Below, one piece after another: positions 10,470-21,425 of a stretch of 64,000 bases of DNA (its first letter is position 1; every line of letters begins with the position of its first letter). This stretch comes from Pyrrhosoma nymphula (lineage: Eukaryota; Arthropoda; Insecta; Odonata; Coenagrionidae), in assembly GCA_963573305.1 (NCBI GenBank), contig OY754337.1, forward strand, positions 83,279,094 to 83,343,093, given 5' to 3'. A model generated the notes under the pieces. The model searched no databases. It was not told the DNA's origin and was given only the letters and a program-made list of their open reading frames with translations. Both the position numbers and the translations under genes were made by a program.

Positions 10470-10752
10470 AAACGGTTCGGTTCCACTTCGGAACCCATTG
10501 ATGTGTTCCGAAACTCCAACCAGAACCCGTACATGGGTTCTGACAATGAGTTACGCTCCAAGAAGAACCCGTACATCGGTTCTTGCAAAGGGTTCTGCTA
10601 CGGAACCCATTGATGGGTTCCAGCAAAGGGTTCCGCTCCAAGCAAATCCTGTTAATGGGTTTCGGGAAAGGGGTCCGCTACAGAACATGGTTTCTAGCAA
10701 AGGGTTCAGGTACAGAATCCGAACTAAGCTTCAATGGGTTCCATATCCAATG
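10470..10752. repeat. hairpin minisatellite, ~40-bp unit, about seven diverged copies
   Basis: A unit of about 40 bp is repeated with decay near 10484, 10523, 10564, 10601, 10645, 10681 and 10715. Each unit has the imperfect palindrome GAACCC-NNNN-GGGTTC followed by a GCAAAGGGTTCCGCTAC segment. Because the palindrome recurs, either strand can form a row of small hairpins. ORFs on both strands here are by-products. Confidence 0.75.
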
Positions 10753-11340
10753 CGAGTACCTATTCAGATCTCGGAATTATTAAGTGATATTTAAGTAGAC
10801 ATTTTTATTGCACAGTCAAAGATTTGTAGTACTGCTGCTTATTTATTTTTTTATTTTATTTTAAAGAAAATTGAAGTTTACATGCAGCAATATTATCAAT
10901 TTAAAGTGCACTTTTCCCACACAAAATGATACAAAAATATGTAAACAAAATAATAACACAAAAAACAACTTTACGAAGATGGAATAGGGATGCTGTTTAT
11001 TGTTGATAATTGTCTAGAAAAATGATTATTTACGGAAAGATGAGTTGTTGCCAATTTGGTGAAATTTTTAGACGATAGGAAAAATGGATCAATGGTAGGG
11101 AGTGAATTTACTATGGAGGAGAGGAGGAAGAAGAGAACGCTTAATTAGTGATAATCTGGATGTGGGAATGTGGAAGTAATGAGTTAGTTCGGTAAGGACG
11201 AGAAGGCACTCTGATATTGTTGAATGAAATAAGATCGAGACTGTCAATGTAAGATTTGAGGGTGTTGTAGATGAGTTTTAAGTCGTATTTGAGTCTATGA
11301 GCTTTTTAAAGGAACTGCAAGGGTTCCGGGATATATGTAC
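10753..11340. other. unannotated stretch, AT-rich
   Basis: AT-rich sequence without recognised features. Confidence 0.45.
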
Positions 11341-11540
11341 ATAGAATAGAATATGTTTTATTTATGCCCTGGGCACAACACTCCTTAGGGCATTACATAA
11401 ATTACAAGAGTGGTGTGCATTTATACTCATATAGAAGTGACAAAGGAAAACAAAAAAGCATATAGAGAATAGGAGAAATCAAATACAACTGGAACAGGTG
11501 TGCTGCGTCACCACTCCCGACTTAATAATGGGTTATAGAA
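11341..11540 (-). mobile_element. CR1-like LINE 3' end
   Basis: On the minus strand the sequence ends in ATGCCCTAAGGAGTG, then CCCAGGGCATAAATAAAAC and a short run of ATTCT/CTATG words. The ATGCCCT...AGGGCAT pair can form a hairpin just before the tail. A 3' hairpin followed by ATTCTATG-like repeats is the pattern of CR1-group LINE tails. No coding part is seen. Confidence 0.5.
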
Positions 11541-12841
11541 ATTTCAGAAAGTAGGTAATCGATCAAAGACCCCTACGTAAGCATTAAGATCTATCGAGTT
11601 TGAATCTCGGTCCCATTGATTTTTTTTTCTGCGAATTCCACACTTTCGTGTGCCCCCTTCCCCCTGCGTGTGACTCCGTCTCAGGTGTATTTGCTGAGGA
11701 GAAACGTTTTAGCTTAACACCCATGTGTTTAAAATTGGCCTTAACTATGACTGTGGCGTCATTCACGCAAGTACGGGTACTTAAAAGGCGTTATTGCTCA
11801 GCACCTTGTTACAAACTGCCCCCTAACGGGAGGAGATTATTATTCATTTTGCAAAATTCACGCGTGCGCAGATATGCCAGCAGATGGCACTTTCGAATGA
11901 ATTCCATTTCCGGGACGGAAATCCGGCGTGGTATATGCGATTCCAGCGTTGAGGGCAATATCCCTCGCATTCGCATGAATCTAGGGATTAAATCACTCAG
12001 AAAATAGGATTGATGGGAGTGTAAATCGCACGAAATGTCGGACTGAAATGGTAGTTTCTTGGACTCGGCTATTGTGACTGATGTCGCAGCTGTATATTTA
12101 TTGCGCGCAAATCATTAATAAGTGTTATAAAAAACTTTTTAAGTTACATGGTTTTATAAAATATACAAACTTAAGTGAGACAAAAATATTGTTGCCATGG
12201 TCCATTTGAGTGTCGAGGGTATTCTTGCAACGGGGCCCGGTGCCCCGAGGGTCTATGTTCGTAAACATTCGCTGAGCACATCAAAACACGAGTAACCTTT
12301 TCGATGGACAACAAGGCCAACAATAAAGTAACCAACCAATATAGCAACCAATTTCATGAGGCGAACCCAGGCCTATGGGAGAGAAAGCCGTGACATTTGT
12401 ATTCTAATATTAAATCGTCATAGAAGTTAGGCATGTGTGCAAAATTTAAAGGAGATCTGATGGGTGTAAGTGGGTGAAAAATCATTTAAAAGGTTCTACC
12501 CAAACAGACAGAAACTCAAGGTACATAAAACTATATAAAAAAGCAAACATCACGAGAAAACAGAGTTAATTTTAAATGAATTAAAAACCAGCCATTTTCT
12601 GGGATGCGGACGGCGTATGACGTGATTGGTTCGTCATTTGGGTAAGCGACCGACAGGTGAGGTCATTTGTGCCATTGAGGATTGGTTTAGAGGGTGTTGA
12701 CTGGAGGACTCCTTGAGTGAGTGGAGGAATGGTGGAGGGAAACCCGGTGTCGGAATTAGGCTACTCTTAACGAAAGGCGCCAAGAAATTAACACCCCATC
12801 CGACGGGAGGAGTAATAAACCTGAAGTGCTTTCCACATCCA
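11541..12841. other. unannotated stretch
   Basis: No repeat or coding evidence. The 135-codon plus-strand ORF at 11600-12007 has no recognisable motif and no conserved neighbour. Confidence 0.5.
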
Positions 12842-12925
12842 TTAAAAAATATCTCCGGTACCGTCAGATTTTGAACCTGGTCCGTCTGGATGGGAATCCA
12901 GTACTCTAGCTACTGCACCATAATT
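12842..12925 (-). mobile_element. tRNA-derived SINE head
   Basis: On the minus strand ATGGTGCAGTAGCTAGAG (A box) and CCAGGTTCAAAATCTGAC (B box) flank a clear anticodon-type hairpin, CTGGATTCCCATCCAG. The acceptor stem does not close, which favours a SINE head over a tRNA gene. It lies against a LINE-B fragment. Confidence 0.6.
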
Positions 12926-12939
12926 GTCTGTAATAAGTG

Positions 12940-13240
12940 GAGGTTTTGACCTAGTTGGTGAGAAGAGGAAACTTTTGGATGAGATTAGGGGAAGGCAGCG
13001 TAGGTGGCTGGAAGCGGTAATGAGGAGCGATGGTTTGCTGAAGGCCGTGGTAGAGGGATGGATGTTGGGCAAGCGGGGAAGGGGAAGAAAGAGAATATGT
13101 TTTATGGACGGGATGAAGAAAGGTAGGACTTGAGATGAAGAAAGAAATACTAGGTAGGGCATTGGACCTGTAAGAGTCAGTTGGATTTTCCCTGACTTTC
13201 ATCATAACCTACCTTTAACCGGTAGATTACTCAGATTTTG
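12940..13240 (+). mobile_element. LINE-B fragment: RT C-terminus and 3' end
   Basis: The open frame at 12924-13133 encodes LVGEKRKLLDEIRGRQRRW, LEAVMRSDGLLKAVVEG and GKRGRGRKRICFMDGMKK, the same C-terminal region as LINE-A but from a distinct family. The 3' UTR has CATAACCTACCTTTAACCGG and TAGATTACTCAGA, shared with four other pieces here. The (TGAA)n tail seen in sister copies is missing. Confidence 0.85.
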
Positions 13241-14630
13241 ATGATGGAGGGCACCGTTTATCTGAGCGACGGATCCTATGAAAGATAAACATATATGATT
13301 GATTGTGTAAGGGAAATTGAATGAAAATCAATGTTGATATTGTAACCCTCACCTTCTTCTCGTTGGTGTTACCTTACAAATTATTTTAATTATCATATAA
13401 TAATGTAAATACAGACAAAATTTATGCTTTAGAAATTATCTTTTAATTTTTATATAGGTGGATTGGGCCCAATTTACAGGATGTTCAACCCTTTTGCTAT
13501 TTATCAATGGATACAATTTAATTTTAAGTGGCACTTATCGTTCTCCCGTTCCTTATTTCCCCACTCTCGTGGTCCTCTCGGAGATCTTATTTCTCCGGCT
13601 GCCGTGCGTCTCGCGGTGCCGCCGCAATTTCCTCTGTTTCGGCTTACTCTCGGCTTCTTTCAGCTTTCCTTACATGGAACTGTAACTATTTCCGTCACTT
13701 TTTGACAATCCGACCCCTTTTCACACACTTTTATTCCCTTTTTCCTTCTCCTTTTGGCCTTTTACTCCTCCGAACACCTTTCTCATTTCACCATCAATCC
13801 CACTCTCCTCTCGCGTCACTAGTTACGATCTTTTGTTGCCTTGTTTTGTTTATTTGCGCCCTAACTACCTATTGTTACGTTATTTATTTATTTACTGCGC
13901 GTTTTGTTATAATATATTAGTCTGCGTTCGTCCAATTTGGAGAAAATAAACGATGGAAATAAAAGCGTTGAAGCACCAAGGAACATTTTTTTGCTGGTGG
14001 GTTTTATATGTTTGTGATTGGGCTTTGTATCATCCGCTTGTTTCCTCTTGTTAGTTTCAAGTTTTCCTTGTTTTTGCGCAACACATCCATTGCGCCAGTG
14101 CCTCCTCCAGCGCCGTTGTATTTCGTAAATGCGGACCGGAAAGAATGTGTGTCGCTTGTCCTGACGCATAGTTGACGTCATGCGGAACGTTCTTCAATTT
14201 CCAGTCGGGAATTCCGAGATGAGGAAATGTTCACTTTTTAATTCCTATCCAGTTTTCCTTCAATGGAGAGTTTATTACCCAAGATGCTGTTTGGCTACGC
14301 TAACGCATCACTGTCGTGTCTGTCGGTATTTTGCATCCTACTTGGAAATCCCTTTCTTGTTCTCGTCTTACTTTATCTGGTCTTTCCATCGTTTTCTTGG
14401 CCTTCTTGGGGATATTTTTCATTCTGCGTTTTTGTTCCATTTTTGTTTTACCTTGCACACTTCCGCTCCTACTCCTGAACACTTGGCCCGCCATCCTCAA
14501 TATCCTTATTTTGGCTTCTGCCGCTGTATCAGGTGCTCAATATAAGTTCTTATATTGAATTTTACTAAAAATAAGAATATTTGTATTATAGTTAATCCTC
14601 TCAAGTGTTGCCCTCTCTTTCATCTTTTTT
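13241..14630. other. unannotated stretch, T/C-rich with chance ORFs
   Basis: T- and C-rich sequence from 13520 to 13860 and 14220 to 14520 leaves several frames open on both strands (up to 130 codons). The peptides are low-complexity and hydrophobic, and no family is recognised. Confidence 0.5.
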
Positions 14631-14849
14631 ATCCGGAAATCTCTCTGGAATGAAAGTAAACGACATGGTACTGTCCACTTTATTTTGAAATGTCAACACG
14701 TGTTTTGGCTTTTTTACGTAGCCATATTCAGGTACAATGTTCAAAGCCGAAACATGTGTTGACAATTTAAAATAAAGTGGACAGTACTATATCGATTACT
14801 TTCAATATTTATTGTGCAGTTCCACCACATCTTGCCGGACAATGTTGAC
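14631..14849. mobile_element. hammerhead foldback HHF-C
   Basis: Inverted arms run from about 14652 to 14700 and from 14743 to 14803. The left arm has GAAAGTAAACGACATGGTAC and the right arm its near complement, with TACTGTCCACTTTATTTT/AAATAAAGTGGACAGTA inside. Both halves carry GCC-(G/A)AAAC-A(C/T)GTGTTGAC, with a palindromic ACACGTGT in the left half. A one-sided tail at 14805-14849 contains GTTCCACCACATCTTGCC. Candidate 12-bp TSDs are TTCATCTTTTTT at 14619-14630 and TTCATCTTTCTC at 14850-14861 (10 of 12). Confidence 0.75.
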
Positions 14850-15124
14850 TTCATCTTTCTCGAAGCCTTATTATTTAACTCAGTTTCGGAAAAAAATATA
14901 CAGCGTTAAAAGTGAACAACCGTCATTGTTGAAAAGAAAAGCATTGTCCTTGATGTCCCTGAAAAGAAAAGCAAGGTCCCTGATGATGTCGCTCAGCGAC
15001 GAAACCTAGGTCGTAATAAAAATATATTTATGTGGAACTCACAAAGTTTTAAAAAAATAATAATGCTGTTACATTGAAGAATCTTGAGGAAAATAGTAAA
15101 AAAAAGTAAAAAGTAAGACCTAAA

Positions 15125-15540
15125 AGTAACAGTAATGCAGAATACAAACTAAGACCAAACAGAGAGCTATATCTAAAAGTTGAAAAATTAGTCGATGTAA
15201 TGAGAAAAAAACGAATGCAGTTTTATGGTCACATATTTCTAATGAGTAACTCCAGACTAACCAAGAAGATCTTCAACCTACTAAACAGCTAAAATTCCAA
15301 ACCTACTTGGTTCATTGAAACTCAAAAAGATATGGAAAACTTGGGAATAAAGATCGACACAATAGATGACCGAACTCTTTTTAGAGAAGTAATTCACACA
15401 GCAAAATTTCCGGAAAGAAAAAAATCGAGGGATGGAAGAAAATGGACGCAAGAACAAAAGGAAAGGCACACTCAAAGGATGAAGGAAATATGGACAGAAA
15501 GAAAATTGAATCAAAAAAGGCATATCCAGAAGTGATTTAT
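15125..15540 (+). mobile_element. LINE-D fragment: RT C-terminus
   Basis: Translation of this strand gives RKKRMQFYGHIFLMSNSRLT then KKIFNLLNS, a stop, and NSKPTWFIETQKDMENLGI. This is a conserved block of an insect-type non-LTR RT C-terminus. The open tail to 15535 is rich in Lys and Arg. One in-frame stop and loss of the RT core show it is inactive. It is a different family from LINE-A, -B and -C. Confidence 0.75.
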
Positions 15541-16243
15541 CGCACCCTCAAATGGGTTATTCGGTAGAAGAAGAAGAAGAATGCTGTTACATAAAGTTAC
15601 TCCTGAATCTATTGACTATTTGCCGTAATTGTGTTTGCTGTGTGATTTTATCTATCGATTGAGCCAATTAAAAACTATAGAAAACCACCATGTTGTAAAC
15701 TGTTGTGTGTTGCGACCCAACTGAATGCGAGATTTATGCACCCCCGCGTTTTCATCTTTTCAACCCTTCGCGAACCCGTCACGGAAACGGCGTTCCCCTC
15801 CCGCCCGATTACGCTCGCGGAAACGGAAATTGCCTCCCCCTCCAACCCCTTGCCTCGCCCCCACCCCTGTGTGGGCGTGCCCACTAGTATGTATGCACAT
15901 TTATTCCCCCCCCCCTGTTTGGAGCCGGGAGGGGAGTCGACCACTTTGTGCCCAACTCATACGGAAAATCTCCTCGGCGGCGTCTGGGTCTCCATCCGAA
16001 AGATGATTGGGCGAGGAGGAAATGGACCAGGGGAGGAAAGGAACGGCCGAGAATGGCCACTATGAATGCAGAGCGGTTTAATCCCAGCGGTGCGATCCGC
16101 TTCTTGACTCTCTTGATGGGAAAATATACGTCATGAAAGACCGTATTCGTTTTAGGTTTTTTTCCGCTGCTTTTTCCAAGTACCTAATTTAATGAAACAC
16201 ACGTACATTAAACTTGACAGAGGCAGACTTCAATTCGTAGAAG
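15541..16243. other. unannotated stretch, GC-rich middle
   Basis: GC-rich between 15720 and 16060 with a run of ten C at 15907. Three frames stay open but show no motif. No splice pair is convincing. Confidence 0.45.
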
Positions 16244-16366
16244 ATCATAATGCTAGTACTCATGATTCATGAACATCCTTAGTACTTTTCTTCAAAATAT
16301 TTTATTGTACGACGCGTTTCACCGATTTGCGGCATCGTCAGGTACAGAGTGTTCGTTATATGCGTT

Positions 16367-16882
16367 AATTGGGGGATTTTCATTCTAATGCTTTTTATAT
16401 ATGACGGTTGAAATCAAATTTGCAAAGGTTTTCATATACATTTACGGAGTTGCTTCGAAACGTTCAGGCCTAATAACCAAATAACTAATCATAGAAAGTT
16501 GCATTTTCTTCTGTTTCCGCAAAACGACCTCTGACGTCATTTCATCCATCGATCAAAAGCTCGTGGTTCGAATCCCGGTGAAGACGGATATTTTTGCAAA
16601 GTATTTTCTAAATCTTTACACTGTTGTATTTCTGGCAGAAGTGGACATCTTCACGAAAGCCTTTTTAAGGCATCCTTTAGAATGTATCGTGAAGAAGAGG
16701 GGAGAAGCGATGGATGAAATGACGTCACGGCCGTTATGGGAAGATTGCCCGTCCATTCAACTTCAGACTCCTATATCTCTAGCAATTTTTGGAATCTTTA
16801 AGAAATGATTTGCAAATGAACATTTTTCATGGTCCCCTGAACGATAAAGCAAAGAGTAAAAATCGTGATAACCCCTCATTGT
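16367..16882. mobile_element. T8 element, copy 1 (TIR element)
   Basis: About 516 bp, matching 40263-40779 along its whole length. Ends are AATTGGGGGATTTTCATTC on the left and GATAACCCCTCATT on the right, which are imperfect inverted repeats. It interrupts the left arm of HHF-B, whose right arm has TTAATTGCTGTTGTAG uninterrupted. A tRNA B-box-like word, GTGGTTCGAATCCCGGTGAA, lies near 16564. The 81-codon ORF here is not conserved in copy 2. Confidence 0.75.
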
Positions 16883-17282
16883 TGTAGTTATGGGGGAGGA
16901 GGGGAAAATACTAATATTCGGGCAGGGTTGAGAAAAAAAACACGTTTATTATGGGCTGGTGCCGCGGTAAAACTTAATTTTATCGGAAAGGAGTGGAGAG
17001 GGATGCGGAAATAATTTTTCATTATAAAGGTTATTGGATTATCTGATAATTTCTTTTGTTCAAGTGCGTCCATTTTCAGGCCTTTGGGAAGAACGTGAAA
17101 AATGTCGGGTTTAAAATCGCTCGTATGCTTTTAAAACGTTTTTATTAGGTCTGTTTGTCTGTTCGGTGCAAATTTTACAATCGATTTTAAACTAATTTCC
17201 CGATGAGCTAGAGACTTGGAACTTTAAACAAAGCTCAGAACTGGATGACAATGCTATAATATTTAAGAATTCATTGCAGTAA

Positions 17283-17395
17283 TCTATCGGTTAGAGGTAG
17301 GTTGTGATGAAAGTCGGAGAATATCCAGCGAACCTTTACACGTGCCGTGCCCTTTCTACCTCTAGTATTTCTTTCTTCATCTCAGCATTATATGT
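17283..17395 (-). mobile_element. LINE-B 3' end only
   Basis: Reverse complement of the family tail: CGGTTAGAGGTAGGTTGTGA, AAAGTCGGAGAATATCCAGC, then CTACCTCTAGTATTTC and TTCTTCATCTCAGCA. It lies inside the HHF-B inverted pair. Only about 110 bp remain. Confidence 0.8.
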
Positions 17396-17628
17396 TATTT
17401 ATGTTATATATATTAAATATTACAATATACTATATTATAAATGATACATACAATACAATGAAATATGATACGATAATTAATTTAAAATAAAAAAATAACT
17501 ATTTATCTTAAAAACGTTTTTTTTCCCCTTTGAAATTGTTTTCCTCAACCCTGCCCGAATATTTGTATTTTCCCCCTCCTCCTCCGTAACTACAACAGCA
17601 ATTAACGCATATAACAAACTTTCTGTAC

Positions 17629-17661
17629 CTGACGATGCTTAGAATCGGTGAAACGCGTAGT
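17629..17661 (+). ncRNA. hammerhead-like core in HHF-B right arm
   Basis: CTGACGA at 17629-17635 and GAAA at 17650-17653 followed by CGCGTA. Stem II pairs poorly here. The stem III word ACGCGT is self-complementary, as in dimer-type minimal hammerheads. Confidence 0.5.
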
Positions 17662-17724
17662 ATAATAGAATATTTTTTTTAGAAAAGTACTAAGTATTTT
17701 CATTAATCATGAATACTAACACGT

Positions 17725-18749
17725 AAAGTACGCTACACATTACGTTTTACGTACGCCATTCCTTAGGCAACATCTCGAGTACGCTGCGAATATTATAATT
17801 AGCATAATAGGTATACGGAATTTAAAGGCAAGCCGCTCGCTTCGTTAAAATTTATTTTCGTATGTCATTTCAGTATTTTCTCATGAAATAAACTTATTAA
17901 AAAGAGGATTTCATCATTCCTCCGTCAAGAGTAATGCAATTCGCAGCGATAATTCGGCTTCATCAGGCACGCATTTTTCCGTAATATGCCCGATGAATTC
18001 GTCAAAACTTGATATCCCGATGGTTGACTTCTTAAGCTGCAATGTTAAGAGTAAACGTGTAGATAAACGAAGAAGTTTGAAATTGAGGTATCTCCATAAC
18101 TCCAAAAATCATTTTGATATATTCCAAAGTGGACCCGTCACCACCTGCCATTGTATCGTAATGTTACCTTGTCCAGCGGTATGGAAGAAACCAGCGGGTT
18201 CCAGGAATATAGCCTTGGTGCGAAAGGAAAAAATACCACGTTCGTGGGATAATCCATGAGATTTGCTGTTTATACTTTAATATATTTCCTCTTAAATATA
18301 ATACATCTGATGATGAGGTAATGGCTTCCTGTTTACGTTTAAGCTTTAATTTAAGAATTCTTGCTCGAATTTAGCCATTTAGCGTGATAGTTGAATGACT
18401 TAAAGATATTTATTGCTACTGCGTGAGTCGAGACAAAAGAAAACTCGAGCGATATTTATTTGCACCGTTTTCATGATAACATGCGCTAACTGTTGAAGAG
18501 TGGAAGGGGTTCAAGATTGTTTTTACCAAGCGTATATTTCACAGTATTTTCATTTCGTTGCCCGTGTTAGCTTCTTAGGCCTAGTTATAATTTACAAGCG
18601 CATCTGAGGCGTAGTGATTCCTCCAATGTGCTAATGCTCTCCCAACATTGTCATAGAGATTTCATGTAACTTCCATTTTATTCTTGGAAGAAGAAATATC
18701 TCAGGTTTTGCGAGAAGGACATATTGATAGAAAGAGAAAAAAGCACTAT
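17725..18749. other. unannotated stretch
   Basis: No repeat boundary or coding signal. The minus-strand 63-codon frame at 17914-18105 has no known motif. A CCTGATGAAGCC word on the minus strand near 17965 resembles a hammerhead start but lacks GAAAC. Confidence 0.45.
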
Positions 18750-18935
18750 TCCATTCAACAAATAACACTATATTATTCGACACGTTTCAGCTTTGAAAGC
18801 CATAATAAGGGTGATTTATGATGTCTTTGTGAGGTGAAGCACATTTGGTGCAATATAGATTTATTTGTATTATGATATAGTGCTATTTTGTATATTTCCA
18901 TCATGAACAGCTTCCAATATGTAATGCTTGAAACT
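18750..18935. mobile_element. hammerhead foldback HHF-D, decayed
   Basis: Imperfect arms: AAATAACACTATATTATT near 18765 and its near complement GTATTATGATATAGTGCTAT at 18869. On the minus strand TTATGGCTTTCAAAGCTGAA then ACGTGTCG gives a GCTTT/AAAGC stem, GAAAC and a stem III-like CGTGTC. CUGAUGA is degenerate. A TTCCATCATGAACAGCTTCC tail-like segment follows on the right. Confidence 0.55.
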
Positions 18936-19099
18936 GAGCATTAGCTGTGAACTAAGTAGGATCATGCTATTGAAAGTATCATATCGTAATTAACGGTCAT
19001 TCTCACTCCCAATCTTACGTAACTTAGTATTATTACGTATATATATATTATCTGAAGCCAATTTATGGGAAAAAATCTGGAGTAACACGTAAAGTCATT

Positions 19100-19215
19100 T
19101 CCATGATTAGAAAAACTCATCCAAGAGGTATTCGAACCCGCGACCTCAAGCTAGAAGGCGAAGACATGACCCTACCCCACTTGGCCTTAAGAGGCCATCG
19201 ATCGCTATCTTAGGC
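19100..19215 (-). mobile_element. tRNA-derived SINE head
   Basis: On the minus strand GGCCAAGTGGGGTAGGGTC (A box) and GTCGCGGGTTCGAATACC (B box) are spaced as in a tRNA, followed by TCTTGGATGAG. No acceptor-stem closure is apparent, so it is annotated as a SINE. Confidence 0.65.
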
Positions 19216-19438
19216 AACTCGAACCAATCTCAGCAGTCAGCCCCAAAGATGTTTTTTAGGATAAAATATATTTTACTTATAAGATGGCAATGATTCTAAA
19301 AATTTAGAATTGTATTTATGTGATTGATCTAAAATATTCACGACATGATTTCATTCTGTAACTGAATATCTATGTTGTTTCATGTACTATGCAACTAACT
19401 GCTTCATGTCTCAATATCCTCTTCTATTCTATTTTCAG

Positions 19439-19515
19439 GTGAGTCGTCTAATCCTATCGCAGGCACGTTCTTACTCGTCAGTCGTGCATCACTATCCTCC
19501 TGTGCATGTCACGCG
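19439..19515 (+). other. candidate internal exon, 77 bp
   Basis: A strong acceptor, CTTCTATTCTATTTTCAG, ends at 19438. A strong donor, GTGAGTTTT, begins at 19516. The 77 bases between are open in two frames. One reads ESSNPIAGTFLLVSRASLSS then CACHA. The other reads VSRLILSQARSYSSVV then HHYPPVHVTR. GC content is higher than the flanks and no repeat from this window overlaps it. No protein family is recognised. A chance splice-site pair is possible, and a non-coding exon would also fit. Confidence 0.35.
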
Positions 19516-19925
19516 GTGAGTTTTAAAATTCTCATTTCGTGCTCTGAGATACAGAGTCAAGGCTGGATCACGAGTGACGTTCGGCTTGCTAACCCAAGAA
19601 AAATCATGAGAGTGGTAAGATCCGTTTTAAGTTACTACAACTAATGTATGACAACGAAGCAATTTCGAAATGTAGCAATTTTAATGTGACTCTTCCCTTG
19701 CTAGCTCCATTGACTTCGAATCCACCTTATAATCTTGTATGTTTACTTTGCTATTGTTGAATGCCGGGCCATAAGTGAAATCTGTTGTTGAGCTTTCTTG
19801 GAGGGAGAATTGAAGTAAGCGTGTTACAGTAGTATGTCTCGCTATAAGTTGCTTTGATTCAGCGTTGCCTGGGGAGATACGATGGAGCAGCACTTTTATA
19901 TTTTAACGAAATGAAAACTGAGTAC

Positions 19926-20007
19926 GTACTGTCCACTAAAAATTTTATTCTACAACGCATTTCAATCCTTATTTCATCAGGTATCTGATGAAATAAGTTA
20001 AGAATAC
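19926..20007 (-). mobile_element. hammerhead half-element HHF-E
   Basis: A perfect 12-bp inverted repeat, TTATTTCATCAG/CTGATGAAATAA, lies at 19969-19980 and 19985-19996. On the minus strand CTGATGA is followed by GAAATGCGTTGTAGAATAAA and TTTTTAGTGGACAGTAC, the family layout. The right half was cut off or replaced where HHF-F begins. Confidence 0.6.
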
Positions 20008-20400
20008 GAATTCAATATTTTCAGGTGTAGATTTGTGGAAGTCCATTATGAACAATGACAATAACAACTATGTTTCAGTCCGCAGAGTTTTTACTGGTAC
20101 TAATAGTTTCAACACAACGGCGTCATCATCAAGGGCCGTATTCAGTAAGGACTCAACATGGTCGAACCTCGGAAAATCCGTGGGTATGACGTCAAAGCCC
20201 TCCACAAATCTCACCTTTTGAATGGCCCTATTTGACATTTTCGTGACTGTGACGTCAAAATTTCGTCACTTTCGAGGCTCGGAAATCCGACGCTATACAG
20301 AATAGCCCCTAAAGTGCCTGTTGATGACGCCGTAGCGTCAAAACTAGTTGTATCAGTAAAAACTCCGTTGATTGAAGCATAGTTTTAATTGTCATTATTC
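20008..20400. mobile_element. hammerhead foldback HHF-F, 393 bp
   Basis: Arms of about 90 bp: 20042-20134 and 20317-20400. The right half reads TGATGACGCCGTAGCGTC, then AAAACTAGTTG and AGTAAAAACTCCG. The left half is its inverted counterpart. Stem II is GACGC/GCGTC and stem III the palindrome ACTAGT. The one-sided tail on the left contains GATTTGTGGAAGTCCATTA. Flanks AGTTAAGAATAC (19996-20007) and AGTTAACAATAG (20401-20412) match at 10 of 12. The 182-bp interior is unrelated to the other copies. Confidence 0.75.
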
Positions 20401-20749
20401 AGTTAACAATAGATAAAATGACATTTTGCTTAATTTTTCTGCTACGTTTTATGCGCCTACTTAGTTTTTTATTTCGATAAAATTAGTTTTTATAACTCTG
20501 TGTCTCCGTCCCCGAGTTAATTATCGTTTCCTCGTTGAATTGCGTTCATTAAATAGGCTCGGGGTAGTTTTCTGGGGCACGGCCCAGGTGGAGAGTCATT
20601 AGTCGGAGAATTCGACCTCGCTCGTGACCCTAATCCGGGACCCTCGCCCGAGCGTAGAGGACGCAAAAAAAAACTGGACCCACGCCGCGGGAGAGTCCCC
20701 TGTAGTAGGCTGACTGAATTGAACGTATGCAGAATTATTCCAACTCTAC
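20401..20749. other. unannotated stretch
   Basis: No feature recognised. Includes a GC-rich patch at 20560-20700. Confidence 0.4.
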
Positions 20750-21425
20750 GAACTTAGTTTAGTTTAGAGGAAGGAATGAAAGACTATGGAATGAAAATAA
20801 ATGTTGGGAGAACGAAAGTTATGAGATCGAATGATGGAGGAAATGTGAATGTCGTGTCAAACGAGGGAAGAATAGAGCAGTTTAGAAAGTAGAATCTGGA
20901 AATAATATCTGGGGAGCATGCTGACGGAAGATTTGAGGAGTGAGGTAGAGATTAAGTAAAGAATAGCTGTGGGAAAGGAAGCTTTTAATAGACCTAGAAC
21001 TGAGGACGAGACAGGTGAAATGGTATGTGTGGAGTGTTATGTTGTATGGATGCGAAACGTGGACTTTAGGAAGAAGAGAGAAGGAAAGGATCAATGATTT
21101 TGAGATGTGGGTGTGGAGGAGGCTAGAGAGAGTGAAATGGGTGGATAGAGTAAGAAATGTGGGGGTGCTGGGAAAAGTTAGGGAGGAAAAAATACTACTG
21201 AAAACAAAACCGAAGAGAAATTAAAATACAGAAGTCGAGGGAGCAGTGGAGGTAGAAAAGAGAAGAGGGAGAAGAAGGCTGAAAATGGCAGACGAAGGGA
21301 AAATAAGAAGGTACAAGGAAACCAAGGAAGAGGCCCGGGACAGGACGAATTGGAGACAATTTTGGTGTTTGGGACCTGCCAGTAGGCAGAATACCAGTTG
21401 ATGATGACGAACTTTGACATGCAGT
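20750..21425 (+). mobile_element. LINE-C fragment: RT C-terminus
   Basis: Translated pieces in two frames include MKDYGMKINVGRTKVMRS, VKWYVWSVMLYGCETWTLG, FEMWVWRRLERVKWVDRVRN and, near the end, DRTNWRQFWCLGPASRQN. The last motif is typical of the extreme C-terminus of RTE-like LINE proteins. Frame changes and stops show decay. The 3' end is near CAGTAGGCAGAATACCAG. It is a separate family from LINE-A and LINE-B. Confidence 0.85.

Larger units (their letters stand above)
16244..17722. mobile_element. long-range inverted hammerhead pair HHF-B with captured elements
   Basis: The outer arms are 16244-16366 and about 17545-17722. On the minus strand the left arm reads ACCTGACGATGCCGC ... GGTGAAACGCGTCGTAC. 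The right arm reads ACCTGACGATGCTTAG ... GGTGAAACGCGTAGTAT on the plus strand. Both go on to AAAAGTACTAAG and CATGAATACTA-like ends. Farther in, both arms share the complement of CAATTAACGCATATAAC and a GGGCAGGGTTGAG segment (16922 on the left, inverted at 17546). The left arm is split by the 8-bp-TSD element at 16367-16882, and the right arm shows the empty site. Confidence 0.7.

Noticed and set aside
17914..18105. Hammerhead core near CCTGATGAAGCC on the minus strand
   Set aside because: No GAAAC and no palindromic stem III follow, and no arms are found.
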